A stretch of 64,000 nucleotides of DNA from Hawksworthiomyces lignivorus (lineage: Eukaryota; Ascomycota; Sordariomycetes; Ophiostomatales; Ophiostomataceae), in assembly GCA_002917075.1 (NCBI GenBank), contig NTMA01000043.1, forward strand, positions 62,001 to 126,000, read 5' to 3'. Below are positions 31,001-42,862 of the stretch, one piece after another. Every line of letters begins with the position of its first letter. Positions within the stretch are counted from its first letter, which is position 1. The position numbers were made by a program, and so were the translations under genes. The notes under the pieces were generated by a model, which did no database searches, was not told the origin of the DNA, and worked only from the letters and a program-made list of their open reading frames with translations.

Positions 31001-32654
31001 CGGAGCAACAACCCTCCCTCTGGACCTTGCACATGCATATGCAATCATGCTGTACAATGACAAGGAACACCCCCTTTGACCGACAGAATTGGCCTCATAG
31101 TTCTTTCTTTTCTTTGCTTTTTCCACTGCGCTTTATTTCGCTGGAGTCGCCCCCCTGCTGTCTATGTAATACCATGCTCACACCCCTGCCCTGGGACAGA
31201 AATTGAGCATCCGCTAATGGCAGAGATTGCATGTCGATTCTGCAGACTTCACGTAGGATGCCGTGGCATCAGCAACTCGCCGGTCCATATGTCCAAAATG
31301 ATTTAGTTACGCTTATTTTTTTATATATTCGCGATGTGACTCTGCGAGCTGCTACTCTTTGCTACATCATGCACATCCCTAGAGGAGAGGTCTGGTCTTC
31401 TGTTCTTGCCTTCTGCTGGTATCTTTTGCTGATGTCCTCTCACCAGCCGTGTCCATAGACAGCAGTGAAGAACTACCCTGCCGAGAGTTAACGTATACTC
31501 AAACTAAGATTCATTTGTCAGATTGTCCATATTTTGCATCACCAGGGTAGATCCCTTGGCCAGCATGCCCTGGTGTTTCTTTTTTCGGCTCGGTTTTTCT
31601 CCTTTCGACTAGAGCAGCAGGTTTTGCCGTTACCCAAGCTGCTGGGTCGGCCTTGTTTCTGGCACAAGTATCTATTGTCCACTCCTGCTCTTGGTTGGTT
31701 CAACTGATACGGAATATTAATCCAGCTAGCCGGAGGATAGAACTACACCACCTTCCTATTCACTGCGTTATGGCTGCTTCCCATATCCTGGGGCAGAGCC
31801 CGCCTCGCCACCTTTGTGCTCAATTTCATATTCGACCCCTTTAGTTCCGCATTCCTCTCCTTGGCCAAGATCAGAGGCTGTTCCGTGCATGTTTTCTACC
31901 TTTGATATTGTATCTATTATTGAAGCAATCGCCGTCTCCCCGCTCCCTCTTGCTCCCAAAAAACCGCACCATCACTAGCTCTGCAGAAAATAAGATTTTC
32001 GGCCGCTAGAGTTGGTCAAAGTCCCAAGGCTGGATGAGCATTTGTGGGTATCTCAGTTTCCTTCTTAAGAAACTGCTTCCCGTCCCTCTATTTCGAAAAT
32101 TCCCTGGGTGATTCTTACATTTTCTGTGTATCTGTGCCTGTTCTTGGTACTTTGTATTTTTTTCGTTTCGTGTTCTTCTATTTTTTTTTTTTTATATGGA
32201 AGACACCGTTCCTGCATTTCCAGGTTTTTCTACTGGTTCTTTTCACTTCCATGTTGTCTAATTTATTTTTCACCAAATTCCTTCGTCCTTTAACATTATT
32301 TTTAACTATTATTGTTATTAAATTCATACCCGTATCTCTACCCGTTGAGGCTTCAGCTTGCAAGCCAAGACAATAGGATCTGAGTAACCTCCCTGGTGAA
32401 AACAAACAGCCTGCTAAGCTGCACACCATCTTGCTTTCGCCTTTCCACCTTCCCGTTCCCTTGGGACATACCTCAACTCTTCTCTTCTTGCAGCAGCAAC
32501 TGGATAACCCCCGGCCCACACTAGAGCTAAAAACCCCTACTCTCAACTAGAAACGAATATCAGCATCTATTGTTAAAGCGGAGGAGCTGGGAGCCGGAAG
32601 GCTAAACAGCATCCTTTTGTTTCTTCTCTATCTTCATTGGACTGCTAAAGCTCT
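28088..32654. other. Long gene-free region, 4.6 kb
   Basis: No ORF over 130 codons has recognisable features on either strand, and I see no tRNA or retroelement. The right end is strongly T/CT-rich (32100-32350). It may be a long regulatory region or leader of the methyltransferase gene at 32655, may hold non-coding transcripts, or may be a decayed locus. Confidence 0.5.
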
Positions 32655-34123
32655 ATGATCTTCCCGCTAAGCGAAATGGAAGGGTCCAAGGATTTTGAGT
32701 TCACATTCGACACCCTCTTGGATAACTCAGCTCGAATTGAAGTGGACGTAAGGCATCTCATTTTGTCTTCGTTGACACTGTGGCTTCTGAATCTGCTATC
32801 CCGCGTTTCTAACATCTTTTTCAGCCAGAGCCACCAGACAGTGATAGATTGTATGTTCTGTCATTGCAGTTTTTCTTTCTGACTTAGACTTTCACACCCC
32901 GGTACTAACTGTGCGCAAAGAGAAGGTGTGTCGCTGACTGAGAGCATATACAACTATCAAAAAGAAAATGGCCGGACATATCATGCATACCGTGCTGGCT
33001 GTAAGTAATTTAAACTTGGTGTTTCAGAGGGACCTCCTGTCGTATGACGTATCACGATACAAGGGTAATTCTGGGGAAGACTGTTGCTCACTAGTTTGCC
33101 TGTCTCTAGCCTATTATTTCCCAAACGATCAGATCGAAGTTGAGCGCCTCGATAACCAACATGAGATCATCAAAATCTTAATGGACGGCCGAAATTACCT
33201 AGCCCCTTGGTCAAGACAGCACCCACCGACCAGGGTGCTCGACGTGGCCACCGGCACAGGTCGCTGGGCCGTTGAGATGGGTGACGAGTTCCCAAGCGCC
33301 GAGGTCATCGGCATCGATCTTTCGCCGATCCAGCCGACGCTCGTGCCCCCAAACGTCAATTTTTTTGTAGAGGATGCGTATGTTCCCTAACCCTTTTAGT
33401 GCTCACCTTTTCTACACCCTAGCTTCCTGCTGACCTATCGTCCCTAGGGCTGATGATTGGCACGAAGAAGATCTCGATTACATCCACACCCGCTTTACCA
33501 CAGGCTGCTGGGCCGACATGAACGCCGACATCATCGCCAAGGCCTACGACAGCCTGCAGCCGGGCGGCTGGCTGGAGACCCAGGAGCTGCGGGAGCTGGT
33601 GTACAGCGACGACGGTTCTCTGGCGCCGAACTCGGCGCTATTGCTTTGGTGCCGCGACATGATGGCCGCCAGCGAGAGCGCACAGCGGTCGCTGTCGCAG
33701 GCGTCGAAGCTGCGGGGCTGGTTCGAGGCGGCGGGGTTCGTCGACGTGCAGGAGAAGGTCTACAAGCTGCCGGTGGGCGGGTGGCCGCGCGACCCGCAGC
33801 TCAAGAAGATCGGCGAGCTGTGGCAGCTCAACATACAGAACGGCCTGCAGGCGTTCAGCTACGGCTACCTCCACCGCGTGCTGGACAAGAGCAAGGCGGA
33901 GATCGAGGTGTCGCTGGTCGACGTGCGCAAGGACATTGCCAACCCACAGATCCACGCGTACAGCCAGTTCTACGTGGTGTGGGGGCGGAAACCCCGGGCC
34001 GACGAGGTCGCCAAGACCGCGACAAGGGCCTGGGGCGGGGGTGGAGACGACGCTTCGTCCATCACGCCCACCGTCTCGACGTCGACGCCGACACCGACGA
34101 TCCGGCATGCGGGCAGCGACTGA
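32655..34123 (+). CDS. LaeA/UMTA-like SAM-dependent methyltransferase
   Basis: Five exons (32655-32747, 32825-32850, 32921-33000, 33110-33377, 33448-34123) give 380 aa with consistent phases. A second ATG at 32676 would remove seven residues. Exon 2 is only 26 bases. The N-terminal SLTESIYNYQKENGRTYHAYRAGSYYFPND matches the signature start of fungal UMTA/LaeA-like proteins. Motif I is VLDVATGTGRWAVEMG near residues 109-124, followed by VIGIDLSPIQP and VEDADDWH. YIHTRFTTGCW and LQPGGWLETQE are further family blocks. The group includes LaeA (global regulator of secondary metabolism) and many methyltransferases of unknown target. Gly/Thr-rich low-complexity sequence ends the protein. Confidence 0.9.
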
Positions 34124-35948
34124 GCTAAGGCTGAGCTGCGGTTTTCTGAATGGCTTGGAGGAAACGCACGCATTTGCGACACTGGGGCACAAAAAAAGGG
34201 GATGGTTTGGGCAAAGGAAGGGCTCATTTGGGGGTTTTCTTTTTCTCGGTCGTTTCTGGATATACCCACACATTTTCAACGGTCTTTGGAAAACTGGGAC
34301 GGGAAGGAAACAGGGCTCCTATTATTTGAGGCCGCTTGCAGGCCTTTTCATGTCTGGGAATGGCACATCTTTGTGGCTGATGTGTTATCTTGGGCTCAAG
34401 GCAGCACACATATGGTTGGGCTTCGGGAAAGATGCTTCCTACAAGAGAATAGTGGGATAATAAATGAACCGCACATTAACCGCAAATCATCCGCCCTGAT
34501 ATCTCCCATACATACGGGTATACACTCGAATGATTGAACTAGGTTCAAAGCTCACCCAATTCTTGTTTCCGCTGGAGAAAAGCTCAAGAGGAAAGGAGGG
34601 AGAAAAAAAAGGTACCAGTAGTGAAAATAAAGGTACGGAGTATCATCAGTACGAAATATCGGCAAGCCATTAATTATCAAGCAGCCTTTCTTTTGGTCTA
34701 TCGTTGCTTCGAACAAAAATCTAAGCCTACGTCGCAATACGCATGAACGGATATGCTGCTATCGCAAATCCTTTACCCCTTTTCGTCCCTTGTCAGTTCC
34801 TCTGATTGCCCCTGGGCAAAAATTCCGTTAGTGGCCTTAGCTCTAAACTGGGTCATTTTTCTGTGCGCCATTCGGTTTCTTTCCTAGTAAACGAGGTAGA
34901 GGATCCACTGCGTTTTCCCCTCTTTGCCCGTACTTATCTAAGCCTGTGAAGCTTGTAGGCGATTATAGGCCTGTTAGGGCGTATATGGATGCAGTAATAT
35001 ATACATACAAGCTCGACTGGCCTGGACCTTGCTTCCCTCCTTTAGATACTGGTTGGACCCGGTTTAGTGGTCGTCCGCCCGCACCAAACTACTCTTTCCT
35101 GGTTACATCTCTGTTCCTTCCCTTCCTGAACTTGACTAAAAAAGTGTGGAGACTCGCGCCTTCTTTTTTTTTTTTTTTTTTTTTTAAAATATGTTTTTGA
35201 CAAGAGGACAATCAGGAAGGCAGGCATGGGACCAGACCCGCTCCTGCTCTCTCCCTACGTCGTATTTCGCACTTTCCTTTTTTTTTCTTTTTCAAACTAG
35301 AGGGTTTTCGCTATTATCCCTTTTCTTTATCGTTAGAACAATATTCTTCGGCAAGAAGAGCAGATAATTGAATAAACTGGAACATATACTCTCGCCGAAT
35401 TGTTGCAACATCGCCACATCTTGACATTTGGCGTTCTCCCGTCTTCACGTCCATCTAGTTATCCCAGACCGACCTCCAACGAGAACGTCCAACGGACACA
35501 CAGCACACACACTGGTTCAATTGGCCCAGCCGCTGCGGGAGTGTGGGACCGTGTTCCGCAGCCTCTCCCGTGGATCTTCCCTCCCCCCCCAGAACCCAGA
35601 GAATTCCCCTTGTCGCCTACGTCGCTCGCAATTGAACTACTCTATATTTTTTTTGTCTTCCCCTACTCTGTAGGGCGCGTCGCAATCTATTGGATTCGTT
35701 TCCCCTATTTCTATCTTCTTCATCTGTTACTAAATCCTCACCACGTTTTTCCGACCCAACCAACCAAACTTCATTTATCCTGCGTGTCGGATCCCTCGCC
35801 AGTGTCTTTCTCTACCGATCCCGCAATCGCATATTTGCCTTCCTTTTCTTTACCGAGCCTTTGTGCTCCCGCTTTTCTCTTCCTTTTTTTCTTATTCTCC
35901 TTTATCTGTTCTCGCTTTCCTCCTCGTCCTTTTCCCAACTCTCTACAA
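34124..35948. other. Intergenic with CT-rich leader
   Basis: About 1.8 kb between two co-directional genes. A run of 22 T lies at 35164-35185. From about 35640 to 35948 the strand is very pyrimidine-rich, typical of a fungal 5' UTR of an expressed gene. ORFs there (for example 35400-35948) are upstream extensions, not a separate gene. Confidence 0.5.
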
Positions 35949-38696
35949 ATGTCTGGCGCTCTCAGTAAGCGTCAGCAGGCGCGCAACGAAAAGGCTTTGC
36001 AAGACCTCGTCCAGTCCGTGCCAGGAAACAATGTCTGCGCCGACTGCCAAGCGCGCAATCCCGGTGTGTGCTGCCGTCTCGTTCCTCATCATCTCTTTCT
36101 TCTCTCCTCTTTCTGGATTCTACCAGCACAAGAGACCTTTGCTAACGAGTGACAGCGTGGGCATCATGGAATGTAAGCATCGCAACCCCTCGATCTCTGG
36201 GCATGATCCGGCAGACCAGCCAAGCCTAATCCGAACTTCGCCCTGCATGATAGCAGGACCCGCGCACCTTGCATCAACGAATCCGCGTTGCATCTCCTTC
36301 TCCCCTCCTCTGATGCGAAGCAGGCTAACACGTCTCTCTTTCTCCGCAGCTTGGCATCTTCCTCTGCATGCGGTGCGCTGCCATCCACCGCAAGTTGGGC
36401 ACGCACGTGTCCAAAGTGAAGTCCCTAAGCATGGACAGCTGGTCCAACGAACAGGTTGATGTACGTAGACGTCTAAAGTGTCTTTTTTCCGGCTTCTTTA
36501 TGCTGTATCCTGACTTGCCGGTGCCTTTACTAACGCCCACAGAACATGCGCAAAGTTGGCAACGTTGCGTCCAACAAGGTCTACAACCCACAGGGCCAGA
36601 AACCCCCCGTCCCCATCGACGCCGACGAGGCCGACTCCGCCATGGAACGCTTCATCCGCAAGAAGTACATCAACTCCGCCTTCACCAAGTCCGCAAACGG
36701 CCGCCACAACACATCTGGCAGCTCCGATTCCAACGACATTCCGCCACCGCTCCCTCCCAAGACACCCGGCCGATTCGGCATCCGATCCGCCTCGTCCATC
36801 TTTCCCCTCTCTTCGAAAGCGAAGCGCGAAGCGAGCGCCACGACCGAACACAGCAACGGTAGCGGCCACTTCCACTTTGGCGGATCGCGCTCGCCGACAT
36901 CGCCGCTGCCGCGTGCATCATCCTATCCCCGGCCAGATTCGTCTAGCTCGGGAGGGCGCAACAGGACGCCTCAGTCATTTGGTGCCAGCGCGCATTACGA
37001 TGGCGGTGACTTGGACAGCAAGCTCGCCAAGTTGCGGGATATGGGGTTTACGGACGACCAGCGCAGCGCGTCTGTGCTCAAGGCCGTCGACGGCAACCTA
37101 GAGAGGGCCGTCGAAGCCTTGGTGCGCTCAAACAACGCAGGAGGACGGTTGTCGCCGCACCCGATGATCGCCCAGCGCGAGAGCTCCCTCTCGGCGCCGA
37201 CGCGGACACTGACGCCAACCACCGCCTCAGCAGCCGGCCTCAGCCTCCCCCACTCTCGGCAGACGCCTGCATCTGCCACCGCCGCCAGCAACAACCCATT
37301 CGACATGCTCGACTTGGTCTCACCAGCACCGCCACAATCCTCCCAATCGACCGGAACACTACAGAACAAGAACCCCTACAATTCGCTGAACCCATTCGGA
37401 TTTGTGGCGCCACAGCAGCAGCTGCAGCCTTTGCAGCAGTCTAGCCCGTTCAACCAGACTGTCACTACCTCCACGTCTGCTCTGAACCTGAACCAGGCCT
37501 TCCAGAATATGGCTCTGAGCCCCCCGCAGCCTCTGTTCCCACACCACACTGGTGGCGGGCCATTCTCACAGCAACCGCAGCAGCCGCAGCAGCCGCAGCA
37601 ACAGCAAGCCGTTCTTCAATCCTCCTACCAGGCATCTTCGCCATCGGGGCTCTCACCTGCAGCACAAAGTTATTTTGCCGTCACCCCCAACGGTGTAGGC
37701 CAACAGGCCTACTCTCCGCAGCCGATGCAATACAATAATCCCTTCCTGAGTGCCAGCGGACAGACGAGTCCCCCGCCGCAACAGCCGCTGTTCCAGCAGC
37801 AGCAGCCGCAACAGCAACAGCAACCGCTCGCAGTGAACACGGCAGCGACGGGCGGCATCTACGGGAACAACCCTTTCACACGGTCGCCTACGCATATTCA
37901 GTCGCCTAAACTGGGCCAGATCCCAGAACAGGCGCAGGCTAGCTATTTCACCTCGCTGCCACAATCGCAGACGTATCCTCTTCCCAATGGGAACCCGTAC
38001 AGCGCTTCGATGCAGTCGGCCTCCGTCCAGTCATCCTTCTTCCAGCAGCAGCCGCAGCAGCAGCAACCTCAACAGTCGCTTCTACTACAGCAACAACAGT
38101 TGCAGCAACAGCAACTCCAGCAACAACAACTACTACAGCAACAGCAATTGCAGCAGCGGCAGCAGCGGCAGCAGCAGCAGCAGATCAATAATCCTTTCAT
38201 GACCCAGCCGGCTCCTGCTCCACAGGCGCCACTCCGCCACAACACGGCATCGATCTTAGCGCTATACAACATGCCGCAAGCCGCTCCCCAAGCAGCACCA
38301 GCAGCAGCATCCTCATTGCAGAATCCTGCTGCCGGCATCCAGCAGCCAAGCGCTGTTAATGCAGACATCTTCGGTCTCGGAGTTGGATCGACGACAGCGA
38401 CATACGGTACAACAAACCAACCTGATGCATCCGCGCTATCCGGCACCAAAAACCCATTTGCTGGTCTAGGTGGTAATAGTATTGGCCTGGGCAACACTTC
38501 CGCAAACATACTCGGCCAGCGGCAGCCGCCTCCGCCACCACCAGCGCCATCTGCCGGCGCGGCCTCCGCGTCTAATGCAGCGGACATCTTCACAGGCGGC
38601 CGCAGCCGGGACAGTATGATGGCGCTGGGCATGGAGTGGACGAACGGGCGCCACAGCCCAGACGCATTTGCTAGTCTCAGTGCGCGGCATTATTGA
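35949..38696 (+). CDS. ArfGAP-UBA-polyQ protein, Gts1-like
   Basis: Four exons (35949-36063, 36156-36172, 36350-36460, 36543-38696) give 798 aa; exon 2 is only 17 bases. An ArfGAP zinc finger C-x2-C-x16-C-x2-C (Cys30, 33, 50, 53) spans exons 1-3. It is followed by AAIHRKLGTHVSKVKSLSMDSW with the arginine finger. A UBA domain (SKLAKLRDMGFTDDQ...LERAVEALV) lies at about 237-275. The rest is disordered and rich in Gln, Pro, Asn and Ser, with long Q-rich runs and several NPF motifs (NNPF, SPF), which bind EH-domain endocytic proteins. This layout is that of yeast Gts1 and relatives, which act in Arf GTPase regulation and vesicle traffic or endocytosis. Confidence 0.92.
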
Positions 38697-39272
38697 GCAG
38701 CGTCCTTTTTTTCTTAAACACCACTAATGACCAATCACTTTTTCTTTGTTGCCTTTGTAAAAGTTCTTGCATAAGTACCTCTTGGTGCTCCATTAACGAT
38801 TTATTTCGTCCATAAAGCATTATCATTGCTGTCAACGCCTTCATCGCCAGTATGAGTTATCCTGTAATTTTTTTTTTTCCTTATATTTTCTTGGCTTACT
38901 TTAGCGGTTGGATTCCCTGTGCATGATACTCGTTTTGTTTGATACAGCTCACAAGTCGGTTTGTTTGGATGTCGAAGACATGAATCAGAAAAAGCAGGAA
39001 ATGAAAAGAGGAAAGTTAATAAACAAACAATACGAGAACTAAGGAAAGACTGACGACTTTTCCCTTTCTTGGACACACATAATATTTTGATCCCGCTTGT
39101 ATATTATTACCAACATAGCACAAAATACATTCAGCTTACACGCAAAATTTGTGTTCAATATCTATTTTTCTACATCTCATACCACGTGCATACTTTTGAG
39201 TTCTATTTTATTTCGTTCTGTTTTACATATGGTCGCCAACTGCGGTAGTGCTGGCGGTCATCTTTACGATTC
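38697..39272. other. Convergent 3' intergenic region
   Basis: AT-rich 3' flanks of two convergent genes. No gene seen. Confidence 0.55.
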
Positions 39273-40241
39273 TCACTCTTTCTTTTTCTTGATGAGCAGC
39301 AGTACGATCGATACTTGGCCACCCAGCACCTCTTCGCCAGGCGGCACGCCGGCCTCGTGCAGAATAGCTGCGATCCGGCGTTCCATCCGCTCGACGACAT
39401 CCTCCTCCTTGCCGGCCGTCACCGCCTCCCGGTGCGCCTCGCGCCAGCGTGTGACAGTGCTGTTCGTTGCCGTCAAGCGTGCGAACTCGGCCAACGTCAC
39501 CATTCTCTTTGTCCCCATTTCGCTGTCGTCGCTGTCGCTGTCGTTGCCGCCCGGCCCCCACACGCGGCGCACAAAGCTCGCCTGGTCAAAGTCCGCGACA
39601 GGCTCGGCCAGCGTCCACGGCAGCGGCAGCTCTGCGTAGAGGTCACGCGTGAGGATGCTGCCGCGCTTGTTGAAGGGTTCCAGGTCCTGCCGGAACGTCT
39701 CGTCGACGACAGCACGCACGGCCGCACCGTTTGGAGTCCGCGCGGGGTCCGGGTCCGCTGTCATACCCGTGCGGGCCCACAGAGCCACGGTGCCGCCGGG
39801 CCGCAGCACCCGCGCTGCGCGCGGCCAGAAGCGCGCCAGGTCGAACCAGTGCGCCGCAGTGGCCGCCGTCAGCAGGTCGACGCTGCCGTCGGCGAGCGGC
39901 GGCTCCAGGTCGGACCCCAGGTGCTCGGCCGCCGACACGGCGAAGCGGAGGTTGGCAGGCTCACGCGCGTCCGCAGCCGTCGCCTCGCGCGCGCCGCTGA
40001 TCATGCCTGGCGACGGATCGAGGCCGACGGCCTCAGAAAAGTAGGGCGCCAGGTCGCGCGTGGCCTGGCCCGTGCCGCAGCCGACGTCGACGACCAGGTC
40101 GCGCCCGCCGCCTGTCGCCAGGTGGTGGTCCACGACGACGCGGAACAGCTTGGGCGCGTAGCCGGGGCGGCCGGCGGCGTATGAGGCGCCCTGGGCGGCG
40201 GTGTACGCACGGAAGGTCTTCTCGTCAGAGGCCATGGTCAA
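39273..40241 (-). CDS. Crg1/Tmt1-like SAM-dependent methyltransferase
   Basis: A single exon of 322 aa. The N-terminal YAAGRPGYAPKLF and motif I LVVDVGCGTGQATRDLAPYF (residues 49-68) are followed by AVGLDPSPGMI and the acidic-loop region. AAEHLG, SVDLLTAATAAHWFD and RVLRPGGTVALWA (motifs II and III) come next. This combination is typical of the fungal Crg1/Tmt1 (trans-aconitate methyltransferase-like) group, which methylates small carboxylic acids or lipids. Either of two ATGs, six bases apart, could start it. It is markedly GC-rich. The substrate is unknown. Confidence 0.88.
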   Translation of the reverse strand: MTMASDEKTFRAYTAAQGASYAAGRPGYAPKLFRVVVDHHLATGGGRDLVVDVGCGTGQATRDLAPYFSEAVGLDPSPGMISGAREATAADAREPANLRFAVSAAEHLGSDLEPPLADGSVDLLTAATAAHWFDLARFWPRAARVLRPGGTVALWARTGMTADPDPARTPNGAAVRAVVDETFRQDLEPFNKRGSILTRDLYAELPLPWTLAEPVADFDQASFVRRVWGPGGNDSDSDDSEMGTKRMVTLAEFARLTATNSTVTRWREAHREAVTAGKEEDVVERMERRIAAILHEAGVPPGEEVLGGQVSIVLLLIKKKKE

Positions 40242-40836
40242 GTGAGAAGGTCAAGATAAACGTTTACTTTTTATGACTTCTATTTGCACTGCTCTAGATA
40301 TGTTAGAAAGGACAGACAGACACACAACAATGGAGATACATAGAATGCAGAGATCAAGCTGCAGAACTTTTGATGGAGGGGGGGACGAATCCATTTCACG
40401 GCATACGTACGTGTTAGGCTAAGAATTAAAGAGACCTGCATTAGCTTTCAGTGTCTGCTGAAGATGGAGCAGACATCTAAAAGTAGCCGAAACAGGGATG
40501 ATTCTTGGCTGTTCTCCTATGTAAGTCCAGATCGAGGCTCAAGTCCGCTGCCGACAGCGCGCCGACACATTTTAGCGAGAAAACGCCGGACCTGAGCCCC
40601 ATTTTCTCCGTATTGCGTGCTCAACTCCGAGATGCCTCTCCATTCTGCCGGAACCAAGTTGTGGAGGTATAATTGAGCGTACAAGTAGGCATAGTTACAG
40701 GAATGGCAGGAAATGTTCTCACTAATATGTTTTTATAGGCTGCTCGAAAATCTTAAATAACTCGTCCCTCACTCCCGAGGGCCCTCAAAATGTTAGCGAA
40801 CTTTCGCTATCACGATTTCTAGTATGTCTATGAAAG
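40242..40836. other. Intergenic
   Basis: About 600 bases between two leftward genes. Nothing recognised. Confidence 0.55.
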
Positions 40837-42862
40837 CTATTTCCGTCTCTTCTTAGTGATTTGCGCTTCATCCGCTGTATCAGTTGCATCCTCGGTGTAG
40901 CGTTTTATACTTCTTCTTTCCAACGTTGGATTCCGAGTGGCAGCTTCGTCCTCCTTCGTAGATAATAGCAAACGTTGGAATTTTCGCTTCCATTTTGCAA
41001 TATGAGCATCGCTAAATCCGTGGGCTTCGAAAAGATGTTTTGTGATTTCCTCTCGCTCAACTAGAGGGCAATAATCTGGGCTAGATAGACCACAGTCGCC
41101 TACTTTGCAGGCCCAGTTGAGGCCATGATACTCGCTTCCCTCGAGCTTGGCATAGGCCATGATGATGTGCATCATCTGCTTCTTTTGCAGCTCGAGGCGG
41201 GCATTTTCATTGATTTGTTGCGTCCATTCGGGCAGTATTGAAATCTGAGAGGGCAATCTGTACGATACCGAATCCCCCAGCACCTCTAATCGTGGTCCTT
41301 GTAGTTCGTGTAAAATGGCGGCGTCTGTAGCGTAGCAGTTTGTAGCAAACGCGTGCCACGGCTGGAGGTGTCGCATGACAAAGTTCCTGAAGTTGGTTGC
41401 ACCCCAGATGTGTATTTGATCGACAAGCGACAGGAGCTCCCAGGCTTTGCGCTCAGTAGCGACACGGCCGCTCCAGATTCGTTGGAACAACTACCTTATG
41501 AGTGAGCTACGAAAGACCAAAACCGGCACGGAACAGGACTTACATATACATATTTGCTCACCCCTTCGTGTCCCGCGTGCTCTCGTCTGAGCCTCAGCCT
41601 CTTGTAGCCAACCAGAACATGCCAATGGGCACCAAACGAAGTGAACACGAACACTTGGCCCTTGTGGCTTTCAGATGTCTGGTAAGCGATAGTTTTCTCG
41701 CTGAGATTCCCTGGCTCTCGTGTTAGGTTGTCGAGTATGTCGAGGTATACGGCTCCTGCTGCGCAGGCTTGCTGCCGTGCTTCGCGCGGGTCGCCTCTCC
41801 ACCCCTTAGCTTCGTAGACGGCAAAGGGGAAAGCAAGGCTTCCTTCGCCCCACTGCGGGTCGGACACGAGGCCACAGTTTCGATGTAGGAGAAGAGCTTC
41901 AAGACGGTCGCAATCAAGATCCCACTCGGCTAAAGCATTTTGATAATCTTTTGGCTGGAACGTTGTGAGGCCGAACGTAGCATCAGGAATTCTTTTAAGA
42001 AATTTGGAGTTCCCTGTCATAAGACATGTCACATTGTGCCTCTCGCGTCCTATCGTATTGTACCCATGCTTGTCGCTTGATATACCATGTCAGCTGTCTG
42101 CGCGAGCGGACAATAGGGCGAAACAACATACACGGCTAGAACTGGATCGTTCCTCATTCCACCAAAGACATCTGTCCACGCATCGGCTTCCCATGCATAC
42201 TCGCTCTTGGCCCATCTCTCATTGTCCGTAGTACGTCTTAAAAACGCCTTAGCTCTGATCCGACGATCTTCTTCGCCGGCATCATCCCAGTTTATCTCTT
42301 CAAGGGACGGAAGCCACAGGCTGTGATCAGCTGTGACCCACTCTGGCGAATAATGATGGCGATAGTAGACGCCTCGAGCATTGGCGCCCCAATCACGGCC
42401 CCATCGTTGAATTATATGCGGTGGGAGAGATAAGTAGGGATTCAGGAAACTTGGCAGGTCAGTTATATCTTTCGGTCAGTTGTGTGCTTTGTGAAAACAA
42501 GAACTCAGATAGACTCCGTACCACTTAGCGCCGACATAACATCTTTCGACCCAACGAGAAATCTCCACATCTGGGTGGCCTTGGGCTGCCTGCATGTCCA
42601 TCATTTGATACTCCTTGATGGCTTCCAGAATCTCAAGCCTTTTGTTTTCCTCGCCTTCCCATGTTTTCTTAATTTCTTCTAATTTTCTATGCCTTATCCG
42701 ACGGTAGTCCTCCATGTCGATATCTGATGGAAGAGGAGCTGGCAGATCCTTCCTATATACCTCGAAGATAGTGTCTTCGCTTCGGAGCAGTGGTCCGTCA
42801 ACGAATTCTAGCTCCTCGTCATTGTCAGAATTCTCAGTCGCCGTGGTTTCTTCTGTCGACAT
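40837..42862 (-). CDS. Uncharacterised 614-aa protein with possible PD-(D/E)XK core
   Basis: Four exons (42862-42522, 42449-42132, 42075-41544, 41490-40837) join in frame to 614 aa. The N-terminal ~45 residues are acidic. A helical region with conserved-looking Trp/Arg follows (FLNPYLSPPHIIQRWGRDWGA). Around residue 300 the segment FPFAVYEAKGWRGDPREARQQA has the E-x-K strand followed by a helix, as in fungal PD-(D/E)XK nuclease-like proteins. The part after ~400 contains two possible zinc-binding Cys (WACKVGDCGLSSPDYC) with a later His pair (KHLFEAHGF), resembling a C2H2-like finger. It ends in a basic nuclear-localisation-like KKRRK. I do not recognise a named gene. The first intron donor (GTACGG) is weak. 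Confidence 0.65.

Noticed and set aside
32044..32376. 110-codon hydrophobic ORF before the UMTA-like gene
   Set aside because: It consists of T-rich leader sequence read as Phe/Leu; no conserved features.
37987..38202. Ser/Asn-rich ORF inside the Gts1-like gene
   Set aside because: Frame-shifted reading of CAG/CAA repeats that encode the polyQ of the real protein.
39315..40184. 289-codon ORF opposite the Crg1-like methyltransferase
   Set aside because: Low-complexity Arg/Val/His composition; the SAM-binding motifs are on the other strand.
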